A DNA stretch of 42,205 nucleotides from Planctomycetota bacterium (lineage in GTDB: Bacteria; Planctomycetota; Planctomycetia; Isosphaerales; Isosphaeraceae), in contig JAJYWB010000058.1 in the NCBI GenBank assembly GCA_021791715.1, positions 1 through 42,205 of the forward strand. The letters are read 5' to 3'. The translations under genes and the position numbers were made by a program. The notes beneath the pieces were generated by a model that made no database searches, was not told where the DNA came from, and was given only the letters and a program-made list of their open reading frames with translations. This document shows positions 1-8,927 of this stretch, piece after piece. The first letter of the stretch is position 1. Every line of letters begins with the position of its first letter.

Positions 1-2
1 AA

Positions 3-71
3 CCTGGATTGCGCATGCTACCGAGCTTCTCAGTCGAGCCGGCTGAGAAGCGATTGAAGCCGAAATCCAGG
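3..71. repeat. Nested inverted repeat (stem-loop)
   Basis: Two nested inverted repeats are visible. The outer arms are CCTGGATT (3-10) and AATCCAGG (64-71). The inner arms are GCTTCTCAG (25-33) and CTGAGAAGC (43-51), both exact complements. As RNA this could fold into a long hairpin with an internal loop. No T-run follows, so a classical terminator is not indicated. It may belong to a gene or repeat that begins left of the window. Confidence 0.45.
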
Positions 72-155
72 CTGGAGAATGAGTCGACGTGATCGAAAAA
101 ATCGCTCGCGAGCGTTCGCGGTGCGCGTCGGAATGTGCGAAACTCGAACTAAGCC

Positions 156-312
156 GTGCGCGCATCTTTTGTGCGAAAGGGAGTAGAGATTATACCAACC
201 CGACGCGCGAGCGAGGGTCCGATCAAATGATCAATCGAAAGTTTTCACGATATTATTAGAAGACCCTCGCTCGCGCGTCGGGTTGGTATGCTTGCGGCTC
301 CGCCGCGTTAGG
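156..312 (+). repeat. Inverted-repeat element, copy 1
   Basis: This is the best-preserved member of a three-copy family (others at 14288-14446 and 19085-19249). The core has exact 28-bp inverted arms at 192-219 and 262-289, beginning ATACCAACCCGACGCG, around a 42-bp AT-richer centre containing GATCAAATGATCAATC. Conserved flanks extend past the arms: GTAGAGATT on the left and, on the right, a small palindrome of the form GCGGCTCNNCCGC followed by GTTAGG. No transposase is encoded. The structure suits a miniature, non-autonomous mobile element or a palindromic intergenic repeat. Confidence 0.8.
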
Positions 313-361
313 ATTCGAGTGATATGCGGAGATTTCTTGAACTCGATGAATAAAACACGGG

Positions 362-871
362 TCAAAAGTACGTTTCGGCGTTATCGAAGAGTTTGGATAA
401 TAACAGGATGAATTTTCTTCCGTCGCTCATCTCGGTGATCTCTCGCCATTCTTCAAATTGATAATCGGCCGGAGCGTGGATCGGGGCGTCTCGAGGCCAG
501 GGATATTCAGGATTGGGTCCGTCCTTTTCAATCGACGGAGCGAGCGATTCGATACGGCGAGCCAGGACGGTACACTTTCTTATGAAGGAATCCCATCCCG
601 CATGATGATTTGATTTGCCCAATAGTTCTCTCGCTTTTTTGTTCGATGAAAGCGATTGAATAAACTTCACGAAGGCGATGTGAGTCGACTTCGGCGTTTG
701 GTATTTCGCCTGATACGCCTTGGCGATTTTTTCAGCCGCCATTTGCAAAAAGTGAAGAGCATGACAATGGGGTATGCTCGTGTCTTTCGCTAAGTATAAG
801 AAGAGATTGAAATCGGATCGCGCTTGTAACAGGAACAACCTTTGATAATCATTCACGCTCTTCTTCCCCAT
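362..871 (-). CDS. HEPN-like helical protein
   Basis: A protein of about 169 residues. An early helical segment reads HFLQMAAEKIAKAY, the pattern seen in HEPN-domain proteins (LQ.AAEK..K), followed by Lys/Arg-rich helices. HEPN proteins are often RNases or nucleotide-binding partners in toxin-antitoxin and defence systems. The Rx4-6H catalytic signature is not evident here, so RNase activity cannot be claimed. The ATG at 871 is preferred over the TTG at 895. It overlaps the end of the upstream gene on the same strand by 19 bp, which suggests co-translation. The gene is visibly AT-richer than most of its neighbours, which hints at recent acquisition. Family assignment is by pattern only. Confidence 0.6.
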   Translation of the reverse strand: MGKKSVNDYQRLFLLQARSDFNLFLYLAKDTSIPHCHALHFLQMAAEKIAKAYQAKYQTPKSTHIAFVKFIQSLSSNKKARELLGKSNHHAGWDSFIRKCTVLARRIESLAPSIEKDGPNPEYPWPRDAPIHAPADYQFEEWREITEMSDGRKFILLLSKLFDNAETYF

Positions 872-1581
872 TTTTTCGCGCCGTCCAGCGACCAACGAGC
901 GGGGAGTTCCTCGGCGGGAGCTCGCCGGATTCGGTCGAATTGTTCGGTCGTGATGTCGGCGATTTTCAGATGGAACGGCGAGCCCTCGACGTCGATACCG
1001 AATTCGAGCGATTCGATCGGTCCGTCGAATGGAGCGGATATGTCGTTGATCTCGAGCAATCGGATCTCGTCGTCATCCGCGCCCTGCGGAAGATACCAAA
1101 TCTCGCTGATCTGATGATCGTACCGAAGGTGATGTTTCGCGACCCATTCGGCGATTTCGTCTCTCCCGGCTCCAGATGGAACGTCGGGGGTTTCCGGTTG
1201 ATTGCGACGCATCCTCGCCGCTTTGTCGTTTTGTTCCAGATGTTCAAGCCAATGCTCGGTATCGAGCCGATCCGGTCGAGTGAGCTTGAGATAATCGAGC
1301 CAGGTTCCGTAAACTAAAGGATTACCATCTATATAGATATAACCTGCATCGGCTAATTCATCCCGGGAGCGAAACACCTTGAAAAACGCGGGGTTGTCGG
1401 GGTGCGTACCGACGCAAGCTTCCGGTTTCGCAGCTCCCGCGCTCCACGTATGGACCGCTTCCATATCGTAATCGAGATCGACATTCGGCACGACATCGCC
1501 TTCGTATCCGTCGAGCTTTGGATTTTTCCAGGTAAAAACGAGGTGATGAATTTGATCGTCGTCGACCTTTACAAGAAACAT
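853..1581 (-). CDS. Hypothetical protein, partner of the HEPN-like gene
   Basis: A 242-residue soluble acidic protein with no signal peptide or membrane segment. I do not recognise a named domain. The C-terminal half (from about residue 145) is patterned as a small alpha/beta module: a tryptophan-containing helix, then EIWYLPQGADDDEIRLLEIN, then a mixed segment ending in an RWSL motif near the terminus. I believe this resembles a family of short stand-alone bacterial hypotheticals. The N-terminal half has many aromatic residues. The ATG start at 1581 has a good GGGAG-type ribosome site. The stop overlaps the start of the HEPN-like gene, so the two are probably translated together. No function is assigned. 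Confidence 0.75.
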   Translation of the reverse strand: MFLVKVDDDQIHHLVFTWKNPKLDGYEGDVVPNVDLDYDMEAVHTWSAGAAKPEACVGTHPDNPAFFKVFRSRDELADAGYIYIDGNPLVYGTWLDYLKLTRPDRLDTEHWLEHLEQNDKAARMRRNQPETPDVPSGAGRDEIAEWVAKHHLRYDHQISEIWYLPQGADDDEIRLLEINDISAPFDGPIESLEFGIDVEGSPFHLKIADITTEQFDRIRRAPAEELPARWSLDGAKKWGRRA

Positions 1582-2364
1582 GATCGTCTCCCACGACGCA
1601 TAAACCGATCGTCAATCGCACCAAAATATTGTAACCGAGGATCGAGCCGGTGGAAGAGTTTTGTTCGCCGCCGATCGACCGCCGCGACGACGATCCTTCT
1701 TGTTGATTTAGTCTCATATTAAAACCTATATAATTATGGAATAGAAGAGTTTCTTCTCAATCGCAGAATACTGATGAGTAAAATCTCAAGGATGTTCCTT
1801 GTTATCGATTCGGTAGTGACGACCGAGGATTTACAAGCCAAGAAATCGATCGTCTCATTTCGTGATTTTGAAGTTCGGCGCATGATCGATCTAACGTTCG
1901 ATTCAATTCGCTTCGATTGACGAATTGTACGCGTCTCTCCGGAGGGGAAAGGCTTTTTCTGAATAGGTTCACTTATATCATCGAAGAAGTACGTCGTCTG
2001 AGAAAGGAACTTCGACGATTCGTCAGCCGGAGGAGAGCGGAAAGTCTGAATCGCTTCGACAGCGGGATCGCCGGCCGAACGGTAGAGGGATCGAGCGGTC
2101 GTCGCTTCGCGGGATCGGTTATCGCCGTTCGTCCCGAACCGACCGAAGCGACGATTGGTACGCGATCGAATCGACGGGTACAATGACGCCGAGTCGCGTT
2201 TTCCACCCGGTCGCGATCCGCCGCGGCGTCGGCGATTACAGGGGGATTCCAGGGGATCGAGATGCGCGACCGAAATCGATTCGCGACCGGGTTGCGGGGC
2301 GCGACGAGCGAAAGATTCGTCGTTCGAACGTTCCCAAGATGCTATGTAAAAGCTTGAAGAAATC
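1582..2364. other. Divergent intergenic region without a convincing gene
   Basis: This separates two divergently transcribed gene pairs. ORFs on both strands here are Arg/Ser-rich and lack codon bias or a ribosome site, so none is called. An AT-rich block at about 1703-1810 includes a TATAAT at 1729-1734 and a small hairpin (CAAGGA 1787-1792 with TCCTTG 1796-1801). The TATAAT has no well-spaced -35 box (20 bp to TTGATT). Promoters for both pairs should lie here, but I cannot place them. Confidence 0.5.
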
Positions 2365-3771
2365 ATGGAACGAGCATTGACAAAAACCGGCGCGACGACG
2401 ATTCGGCTTTCGTTCGATCAGGGAACGATCGTCGTCGAGGGACTTCCCGACGGCGATCCCGCGGGAATCCCCGGCCTCAAACGCGATATCAGACGCGGCG
2501 GAATCGCCCGCGCCGAGGCGATCTGGTATCGTTTGATTGTGGAGTATTTTCGTAAGCATAAAATTCTTTATGAAGACAAGGCGCGCGAATACGACAAATC
2601 GACGTGGCCGATTCGCGTCGACAAGCAAGCGTTTCCGCATCAGACCGAGGGGTTGGAGGCGTGGGACAAGGCCGGGAGGCGCGGCGTCGTCGTGCTGCCG
2701 ACGGGGACAGGGAAAACGCATCTCGCCAATCTCGCGATCAATCGAGCCGAGCGTCCCGCGCTCGTCGTCACCCCGACGATCGACCTGCTCAATCAATGGT
2801 ACGACGAGCTTAGCCTTTGTTTCGCGACCGAGGTCGGCATGGTGGGAGGGGGATCGTACGACGTTCGCCCTTTGACGGTCACCACTTACGATTCCGCATA
2901 CCAAAATATGGATCGCTTCGGCAATCGATTCGGGCTTTTGATTTTCGACGAGTGCCATCATTTGCCGGGACCGACATACGGCCAGGCCGCGGTTTGTTCG
3001 ATCGCTCCGTTTCGGCTGGGGTTGACCGCGACCCCCGAACGAGCCGATAACGCTCATTTACAGTTGGATCAGTTGATCGGACCGATCGTTTATCGCCGCG
3101 AGATCACCCAGTTGCGCGGCGAGTTTTTGGCGGAATACCGTGTCGAGAGTTTGTTCGTGGGGCTTACCGACGACGAGCGCGAACGGTACGACGCGGCCCG
3201 GGAGATTTATCGCGCCTTTTTGCGCGATAACGGAGTCGACATGCGCAAGCCGGGAGCGTGGGGGCAGTTCCTCTTTTTGGCGAATCGATCGCAGGCGGGG
3301 AAGCAGGCTTATCGCGCGTATCGCGAGCAAAGGACGCTCGCGCTCGCAGCGCCCGCGAAGCTCAATCTGTTGGCGTGGCTGCTCGATAAGCATCTGGGTG
3401 ATCGCGTTCTTATATTTACGCATGACAACGCCACGGTGTATGAGATCGCCCGCCGGTATCTCGTTCCGGTGATCACGCATCAGACGAAAACGAAAGAGCG
3501 GCGTGAAATTTTGGCGCGATTCAATTCGGGGGTTTATCCGATCGTGGCGACATCGAGGGTGCTGAACGAGGGGGTGAACGTCCCCGAGGCGAACGTCGCG
3601 GTGATCCTTTCGGGATCGGGGAGCGTGCGCGAGCACGTGCAACGCCTGGGGCGGATTTTGCGGAAATCAGGGTCGAAAGAGGCGATCCTCTACGAGGTCG
3701 TCACCCGCGACACCGCCGAGGAATACACGTCGATCCGCCGACGACAACACAGCGCCTATGAAGAAGCGTGA
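2365..3771 (+). CDS. XPB/Rad25-type SF2 DNA helicase
   Basis: A 468-residue superfamily 2 helicase of the XPB type. The Walker A motif LPTGTGKTH is at residues 111-119, the DEAH-box variant DECHH at 195-199 and motif III TATP at 221-224. The second RecA domain ends with motif VI QRLGRILR at 426-433. XPB helicases unwind DNA at damage sites; archaeal XPB works with the nuclease Bax1. The next gene, 43 bp downstream, is a Bax1 (DUF790) homologue, which strongly supports this assignment over a generic restriction-type helicase. An N-terminal region of about 85 residues precedes the helicase core, as in XPB-like proteins. The ATG at 2365 follows a GAAGAAATC stretch that can act as a weak ribosome site. 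All motor motifs are intact. Confidence 0.88.
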   Translation: MERALTKTGATTIRLSFDQGTIVVEGLPDGDPAGIPGLKRDIRRGGIARAEAIWYRLIVEYFRKHKILYEDKAREYDKSTWPIRVDKQAFPHQTEGLEAWDKAGRRGVVVLPTGTGKTHLANLAINRAERPALVVTPTIDLLNQWYDELSLCFATEVGMVGGGSYDVRPLTVTTYDSAYQNMDRFGNRFGLLIFDECHHLPGPTYGQAAVCSIAPFRLGLTATPERADNAHLQLDQLIGPIVYRREITQLRGEFLAEYRVESLFVGLTDDERERYDAAREIYRAFLRDNGVDMRKPGAWGQFLFLANRSQAGKQAYRAYREQRTLALAAPAKLNLLAWLLDKHLGDRVLIFTHDNATVYEIARRYLVPVITHQTKTKERREILARFNSGVYPIVATSRVLNEGVNVPEANVAVILSGSGSVREHVQRLGRILRKSGSKEAILYEVVTRDTAEEYTSIRRRQHSAYEEA

Positions 3772-3814
3772 TATAAATCTTCCAATTATATCCACAAAAT
3801 AATAAGAGAATGAT

Positions 3815-5062
3815 ATGCTGACGGGAAATTTGGTCGGGGTGAGGTTTTCGAAGGGGCGGGTGATCCCGCGATATATCGACGTGCGATATCCCGATTGGCT
3901 CGAGATCGCCGAGAGTTTGTTGTTGATTTATCGCGAATCGATCGGTCGGACCCGGGGCGAGATCGAGGCCGAGGTGGCCGAGCTTTTCGGCGACGACCCC
4001 GCGAACTGGACGAGTCGCGGGTTGGCGAAGGTGCTTGAGGATCGCGCCGAGTTCGAGGTCGTCGCCGATTTGCCGCCCGACGCGGCTCGTGAGAAGGTTT
4101 TTATGGCGGCCGCGGCGCGGCGGAACGAGTTGAGCGCTCAGCATCCGAGGCGCGAGCGGTTTCATCGCGAGCCCGTGCTCCGCGCGGTCGCCGACGAGTT
4201 CGGGGTCGATGTCGCGCGTCTTGAATCGACGCTTTTCGCCGATCTAAAAGATGAAAATCGGATGATCGCGTTCGACGACATCTCGGCTTCGAGGCTTTTG
4301 GAACGGTATAACGTCGCGCTTGCGCAGGCGGTGCTGTTGCGGTCGACGCGGCTTATCGTCGAGGTGAGGCGCGAAAAGCCCTCGGGTTATCGTCGCTTGT
4401 TTCGCTGGATGAAGTTTCATCGGTTGTTGTATCGCGTCGAGGGGTCGGCGGCGGGAGGGTTCGTCTTTCACATCGACGGTCCGCTTAGCCTTTTTAACGC
4501 TACAAATAAATATGGGTTACAAATGGCGTTGTTTTTGCCCGCGCTGTTGTTGTGCGAGAATTTTCGGCTCGACGCCGAGCTGGCGTGGGGGCCGAGGCGC
4601 GAGCCCGCGACGTTTCATCTCGAATCGGCCGACGGCCTCGTCTCGCATTACCGCGATACGGGATCATATGTTCCCGCAGAGATCACGGCGTTTCTCGATC
4701 GATTTCGCAAGGTCGCCCCGGGATGGGAAGTGAGCGAGGAGACCGATTTCATCGAACTCGGCGGCGAGGGGGTTTGGGTTCCCGATTATCGATTTAAACA
4801 TAAGAATACAAATCTCGACGTTTATGTCGACGTCGTCGGGTTCTGGAAAAAGTCGAGCTTGGAACGATTGCTGCGGCTCTTGCCGATATATGGGCCGAAG
4901 CGTTATCTGTTGGCGGTATCCGAGCGGCTCAAGGTCGACGAGGAGGCGTTTCCCGATAATCCCGCGCCGATCTTGCGGTTTAAAGAGATCCCCAACGCGG
5001 TCGAACTCGCGGCGATGCTCGATCGAATGGCGCTCGACACGTCCCCTCCGCCTTCGGATTAA
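3815..5062 (+). CDS. Bax1-like nuclease, DUF790 family
   Basis: A 415-residue DUF790 protein, the family of archaeal Bax1 (binder of archaeal XPB). It begins MLTGNLVGVRFSKGRVIPRY, typical of the family N-terminus. The C-terminal nuclease-like region has VPDYRF at 322-327 and DVYVDVVGFW at 335-344. This fits a PD-(D/E)xK-like core in which Asp324 and Asp339 could bind metal. Archaeal Bax1 is a structure-specific endonuclease that cuts near the bubble opened by XPB. The position directly behind an XPB-type helicase on the same strand indicates a helicase-nuclease pair. The ribosome site AAGAGA lies just upstream of the ATG at 3815. Active-site residue assignment is inference; family membership is fairly secure. 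Confidence 0.85.
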   Translation: MLTGNLVGVRFSKGRVIPRYIDVRYPDWLEIAESLLLIYRESIGRTRGEIEAEVAELFGDDPANWTSRGLAKVLEDRAEFEVVADLPPDAAREKVFMAAAARRNELSAQHPRRERFHREPVLRAVADEFGVDVARLESTLFADLKDENRMIAFDDISASRLLERYNVALAQAVLLRSTRLIVEVRREKPSGYRRLFRWMKFHRLLYRVEGSAAGGFVFHIDGPLSLFNATNKYGLQMALFLPALLLCENFRLDAELAWGPRREPATFHLESADGLVSHYRDTGSYVPAEITAFLDRFRKVAPGWEVSEETDFIELGGEGVWVPDYRFKHKNTNLDVYVDVVGFWKKSSLERLLRLLPIYGPKRYLLAVSERLKVDEEAFPDNPAPILRFKEIPNAVELAAMLDRMALDTSPPPSD

Positions 5063-5306
5063 TAACGAAGTTTTTCGCGGCGTCGCGTTCGTATCGGATC
5101 GAATGATCCAATTCATTGGATTCGTGTTCGATCGTTCTCCGCGCGAGCTTTCGCGGCCGTCGGGAAGTCGCTTTCGTCGTTGAAACGATCGTCGGTTATT
5201 TTGTTGCGTTTGATTCGCTCGTCGTTAAGCTAAACCGAATCCGTTTACGGATTCTTTTCCACGTGATTCGCAGTTTGAATCGGGTCAACAACATGGAGAT
5301 TTCGCC

Positions 5307-5720
5307 ATGAGACGAATGATCGCGGGAACCGTTTTGGCTTTATTCGTCGTCGTTTGTTCGATCGGATTCGACGACGCTCCAAAAGAAGAGAAAGCCAATG
5401 AGGCGTTGGTCGGAACTTGGGAACGCGATTCCGATCATTTTCCGGAAAATTTCGTTCAAATCAAACACATCACCCCCACACATTTTACTTGGGTGATCTA
5501 CGATTCCAAAGAAATGGTTCCTTACGCGAGCGCCGGTGGAACGTGGAAACTCGAAGGCAAGACGTACACCGAGAAGGTCGAATTCGCGACTCCAAGTCAT
5601 GAACATTTGCGAGGCAAGGAGGTCGTTTTGGACGTCGTCGTCAAAGGCGATAAATTTCATCAGCATGGAGTGCTGGACACGGGCTTCGTGATCGACGAGG
5701 ACTGGATTCGAAAGAAGTGA
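5307..5720 (+). CDS. Small secreted lipocalin-like protein
   Basis: 137 residues with a Sec signal peptide (MRRMIAGTVLALFVVVCSIG) and a mature domain starting LVGTWERDSD. The domain continues with beta-strand patterned segments such as FTWVIYD and GGTWKLEGKTYTE. This resembles small lipocalin-like domains of bacterial secreted proteins, in which a G.W motif opens a beta-barrel. The ligand is unknown. GGAGA at 5295-5299 is a well-spaced ribosome site for the ATG at 5307. The gene stands alone, with 244 bp before it and 318 bp after it. The downstream 5721-6038 segment contains only a short GACCG/CGGTC inverted repeat and no credible ORF. Confidence 0.7.
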   Translation: MRRMIAGTVLALFVVVCSIGFDDAPKEEKANEALVGTWERDSDHFPENFVQIKHITPTHFTWVIYDSKEMVPYASAGGTWKLEGKTYTEKVEFATPSHEHLRGKEVVLDVVVKGDKFHQHGVLDTGFVIDEDWIRKK

Positions 5721-6038
5721 GAATCGACCGACCGAGCGGTCGCGCAAATAATTTCGAGTAAATGTACTTGTTTATTCGGAAGAGACGCGATCGGGATCGC
5801 GATTCGGGTTGAGAGGGCGATCTCGACGGCTTGTGTCGCGTTCGGGGCGGTCGATTTCGGCGGAACGAGACGCTCAAAATGTTTGACTTTCTTTGGAGAC
5901 TTCGCGAAGGTATAGTTAATGGAGACGATCTCTCGCGAGGGAGCGTCCCCGCCGCGCGGGCTTTCGGTCGGAACGACCGGGTTCGCGCTTTAAGAGCCGC
6001 CAGGCGCGATCCTTCCTTTTGATTCGTGAGGAAAACGG

Positions 6039-8516
6039 ATGCCGACTCTCACCCCCTTGGTCGGAACCGAGCTCAAGCGAGTGATTTCAACTTTCGCTTT
6101 TTCGTTCGGCTTAATGATCGCATCGGTTTCTTCGTCGGCTTTCGCCGAATCGAAGCCGAATCGACTGACGGTCGAATCGGGCGTGAACACGCTTGTCGGC
6201 AAGCGTTCGACGTGTCAGTTGCTCGCGACGGGATTTGAGTCGAACGGGGCGATTCGCGACGTGACCCGAGAGGTTCAATGGACATCGCTCGATCCGGCGA
6301 TCGCGGTCGTCGACCCGCGCGGGAGGGTCGAGCCGAGGGGGAACGGTAAGGCGACGATCGCGGCGAAGCTCGGCGATCTGGAGTTTAAGACGACGATCCA
6401 GGTTGAACGCGTTGATCAAGACACGCCGGTCAGTTTTCGTAACGACGTCGTTCCTTCGTTCAGCCAAGCGGGATGTAACATGGGGTCGTGCCACGGCACG
6501 CCGACGGGCAAGGGGGGCTTCCGCCTGAGCCTTCGCGGTTATCTCCCCGATCAAGATTATTGGGTGCTGAGCCGCGAGGCGGGAGGTCGCCGGATCAACC
6601 CGCTTGCCGCCGATTCGAGCATGATTCTCACCAAGCCGCTCGGGATCACGCCCCACGAGGGGGGCTTGCGGCTGAAACGAAGCTCAAAGAGCTTTCAATA
6701 TTTGCATGATTGGATTTCTCAGGGAGCGAAAGACGATCCCGCGGCGCCGAAGGCTTTGAAGCTTGAGATTCATCCTGGATCGCGGGTGTTTGAAGAATCG
6801 GCGGTCGATCAGCAGCTCGCGGTCGTCGTTCGTTACGCCGACGGGACTGTGCGCGACGTGACGCCGATTTGTTATTACAATTCGTCGAGCACCGAGATCG
6901 CGGACGTCGACGCGGACGGGCATGTGACTTTTAAATCGCGCGGCGAGGTCGCGGTGATCGCGCACTATCAGGATCTGGTCGCGAACGTTCGGCTCACGCA
7001 TTTAATCGACGTTCCGGGATACAAGCCGGTCGAGGTTCCGCGGGATAACGTCGTCGACCGCGCCGTGTATTCGAAGCTGAATCGCATGAGGATCGCCCCC
7101 TCGGAACCGTGCACCGATCGAGAGTTTATCAGGCGATTGTATTTGGATGTTCTTGGGATTTTACCGTCGCCCGACGAGGTCGCTCGGTTCACGTCGGATC
7201 CTTCGCCCGATCGGCGAAGCCGATTGATTGAATCGACTTTGGAACGGCCCGAGTTTTACGACTTTTGGACGCTCAAGTTCGCCGATATTTTGCGATCGAA
7301 CGGGCGATTGATTCAGCCGAAGGGGGCGTACGTTTACAATCGTTGGATTCGCGATCGGCTTGAGCGCGACGAACCGATCGATTCGTTTGTGCGCGACCTT
7401 TTGACCGCGGACGGATCGACGTTTAAGAATCCGGCGGCGAATTATTATCGCGTCAGTCGCGATCCCGAGAATTCGGTCGAGACGACGGCGCAGTTGTTTT
7501 TGGGGGTACGGATTCAGTGCGCCAAGTGTCATAATCATCCGTTTGAACGTTGGACTCAGGACGATTATTACGGATTCGCGGCGTTCTTTTCGGGTGTTCG
7601 GCATAAAAAAGGGAGCCTCGCCGACGAGGAGGTCGTTTTCGAATCGGGAGGGGGCGAGGTACGGCAGCCGAGAAGCGGCCGGGTGATGAAACCGAAGGCT
7701 TTGGGAGGTCCCGAATACGACGACGGCGGCGGGGCGCCGAAGAGCCGGCGGGTTCGGCTCGCGGGCTGGCTGACGTCGAGCGAGAATCCGTTCTTCGCCA
7801 AGAGTCTCGTCAATCGGATCTGGTATCATATCATGGCGCGTGGAATCGTCGAGCCGGTCGACGATTTTCGCGATTCGAACCCGCCGAGCAACGACGAACT
7901 GCTTGACGGCCTGGCGGCCGAGTTCGTTAAAGGCGGTTTTCATTTAAAACCGTTGATTCGTTTGATCGTTTCGAGCCGCACTTATCAGGCGAGCGCTCGG
8001 ACGTGCAAGCTCAACGCCGACGACACGATCTATTTTTCGCATTCTTATACCAAATTATTGCCCGCCGAGGTGTTATTGGATGCGATTTCGACTTTGACGG
8101 GTTCTTCGACTTCGTTCAACGGATTGCCCAAGGGTGCGCGGGCCACTCAGATTCCCGACGGCAAGATGGAGAACGCGTTTTTGAAGACGTTCGGCAGGCC
8201 GGCGAGGGAGTTGGCGTGCGAATGCGAGCGAGAGAGCGATTCCAACTTGTCTCAGGCGTTGCAATTGATCGGCGGCGAGACGGTGAACGGCAAGCTGCGG
8301 GACGACGCGGGTCGGCTCGCCAAGCTCGCGGCGAGCGATAAAACTCCCGAGGCGATCACGCGCGAGCTTTATGAGATCGCGCTATCGCGCGAGCCGAACG
8401 CGACCGAACTCGCCGCGGCGGTCAAGCATTTGGCTTCGGGATCGAATCGTCGGCAGGCCGTCGAGGATCTCGGCTGGGTGCTGATCAACTCGAAGGAATT
8501 TCTCTTCAGACATTGA
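6039..8516 (+). CDS. Secreted DUF1549/DUF1553 protein with Big2 domain
   Basis: 825 residues of the planctomycete-typical cytochrome-like family. A signal peptide (to about residue 36) precedes a Big2 immunoglobulin-like domain (about 40-125). A CX4CH motif occurs at 146-152 (GCNMGSCHG) in the region resembling the planctomycete cytochrome domain. A second Big-like stretch lies at about 255-325. DUF1549 spans about 335-520 and carries the invariant CAKCHNHPFERW, a CxxCH heme-type site at 494-498. DUF1553 runs from about 570 (LVNRIWYHIMARGIVEP at 590-606) to the end. The family is usually encoded beside a DUF1501 (sulfatase-like) gene; none is present here. GAGGAA at 6028-6033 supports the ATG. 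The function of the family is unknown; binding of c-type heme and a role at the cell surface are inferences. Confidence 0.9.
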   Translation: MPTLTPLVGTELKRVISTFAFSFGLMIASVSSSAFAESKPNRLTVESGVNTLVGKRSTCQLLATGFESNGAIRDVTREVQWTSLDPAIAVVDPRGRVEPRGNGKATIAAKLGDLEFKTTIQVERVDQDTPVSFRNDVVPSFSQAGCNMGSCHGTPTGKGGFRLSLRGYLPDQDYWVLSREAGGRRINPLAADSSMILTKPLGITPHEGGLRLKRSSKSFQYLHDWISQGAKDDPAAPKALKLEIHPGSRVFEESAVDQQLAVVVRYADGTVRDVTPICYYNSSSTEIADVDADGHVTFKSRGEVAVIAHYQDLVANVRLTHLIDVPGYKPVEVPRDNVVDRAVYSKLNRMRIAPSEPCTDREFIRRLYLDVLGILPSPDEVARFTSDPSPDRRSRLIESTLERPEFYDFWTLKFADILRSNGRLIQPKGAYVYNRWIRDRLERDEPIDSFVRDLLTADGSTFKNPAANYYRVSRDPENSVETTAQLFLGVRIQCAKCHNHPFERWTQDDYYGFAAFFSGVRHKKGSLADEEVVFESGGGEVRQPRSGRVMKPKALGGPEYDDGGGAPKSRRVRLAGWLTSSENPFFAKSLVNRIWYHIMARGIVEPVDDFRDSNPPSNDELLDGLAAEFVKGGFHLKPLIRLIVSSRTYQASARTCKLNADDTIYFSHSYTKLLPAEVLLDAISTLTGSSTSFNGLPKGARATQIPDGKMENAFLKTFGRPARELACECERESDSNLSQALQLIGGETVNGKLRDDAGRLAKLAASDKTPEAITRELYEIALSREPNATELAAAVKHLASGSNRRQAVEDLGWVLINSKEFLFRH

Positions 8517-8927
8517 GCGGCTGTTCTTGGAACGGGCGCTTGCCGGTTCGCATGAATCGCTCGTTTTAGCCCTTTTACGCTCGCCCTGATCGATTCGGCG
8601 CGGCGATCGGGCATCTTCGCTCGCGAGCGGCGGAAGCCTTGCTCAGAGGTTTATAAGGGCCTGGAATCGGTTTGACGTGGCCGCCGCGCGATGATTGTTC
8701 GAGGGTAAACGGAAATCATCGGCATTTCGCGACCTTGGGATTGCGTTTTTTTGAAGGCCGGCGAAAATGCGGCCGCTCGATGGGTCGCCGGAAGTCGCCG
8801 GCTGGACGCGAGGCGATCGGGCGGTTCGACCGCTTGGGGTTGTGGTTGGGACTCGGGAACGGCTCGTGAATTCCCGGTCAAGGATGACGGAAAGATCGGT
8901 CCCGTATCGGCATGGAGGCCAGAACCG
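8517..8927. other. Intergenic region
   Basis: No gene is supported between the DUF1553 stop and the MurE-like start. The MurE-like reading frame remains open upstream to 8751, but that stretch lacks homology to Mur ligases and a ribosome site. GGAGG sits at 8914-8918, directly before the ATG at 8928. The region is presumably leader and promoter; I see no clear -35/-10 pair. Confidence 0.5.

Noticed and set aside
1703..1734. Possible sigma-70 promoter (TTGATT ... TATAAT)
   Set aside because: Spacing of 20 bp is too long and planctomycete promoter consensus is not certain.
1734..2366. Open frame of 210 codons on the minus strand, and shorter ones on the plus strand, between the two divergent pairs
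   Set aside because: Arg/Ser-rich, no ribosome site, no family pattern and no codon bias like the neighbouring genes.
2236..3057. 273-codon minus-strand ORF
   Set aside because: Antisense to the XPB-type helicase, whose motifs show the plus strand is coding.
5831..6022. 63-codon plus-strand ORF before the DUF1553 gene
   Set aside because: No ribosome site, Arg-rich, no resemblance to a family.
8751..8927. N-terminal extension of the MurE-like frame
   Set aside because: The stretch has no Mur ligase similarity, and GGAGG sits just before the ATG at 8928.
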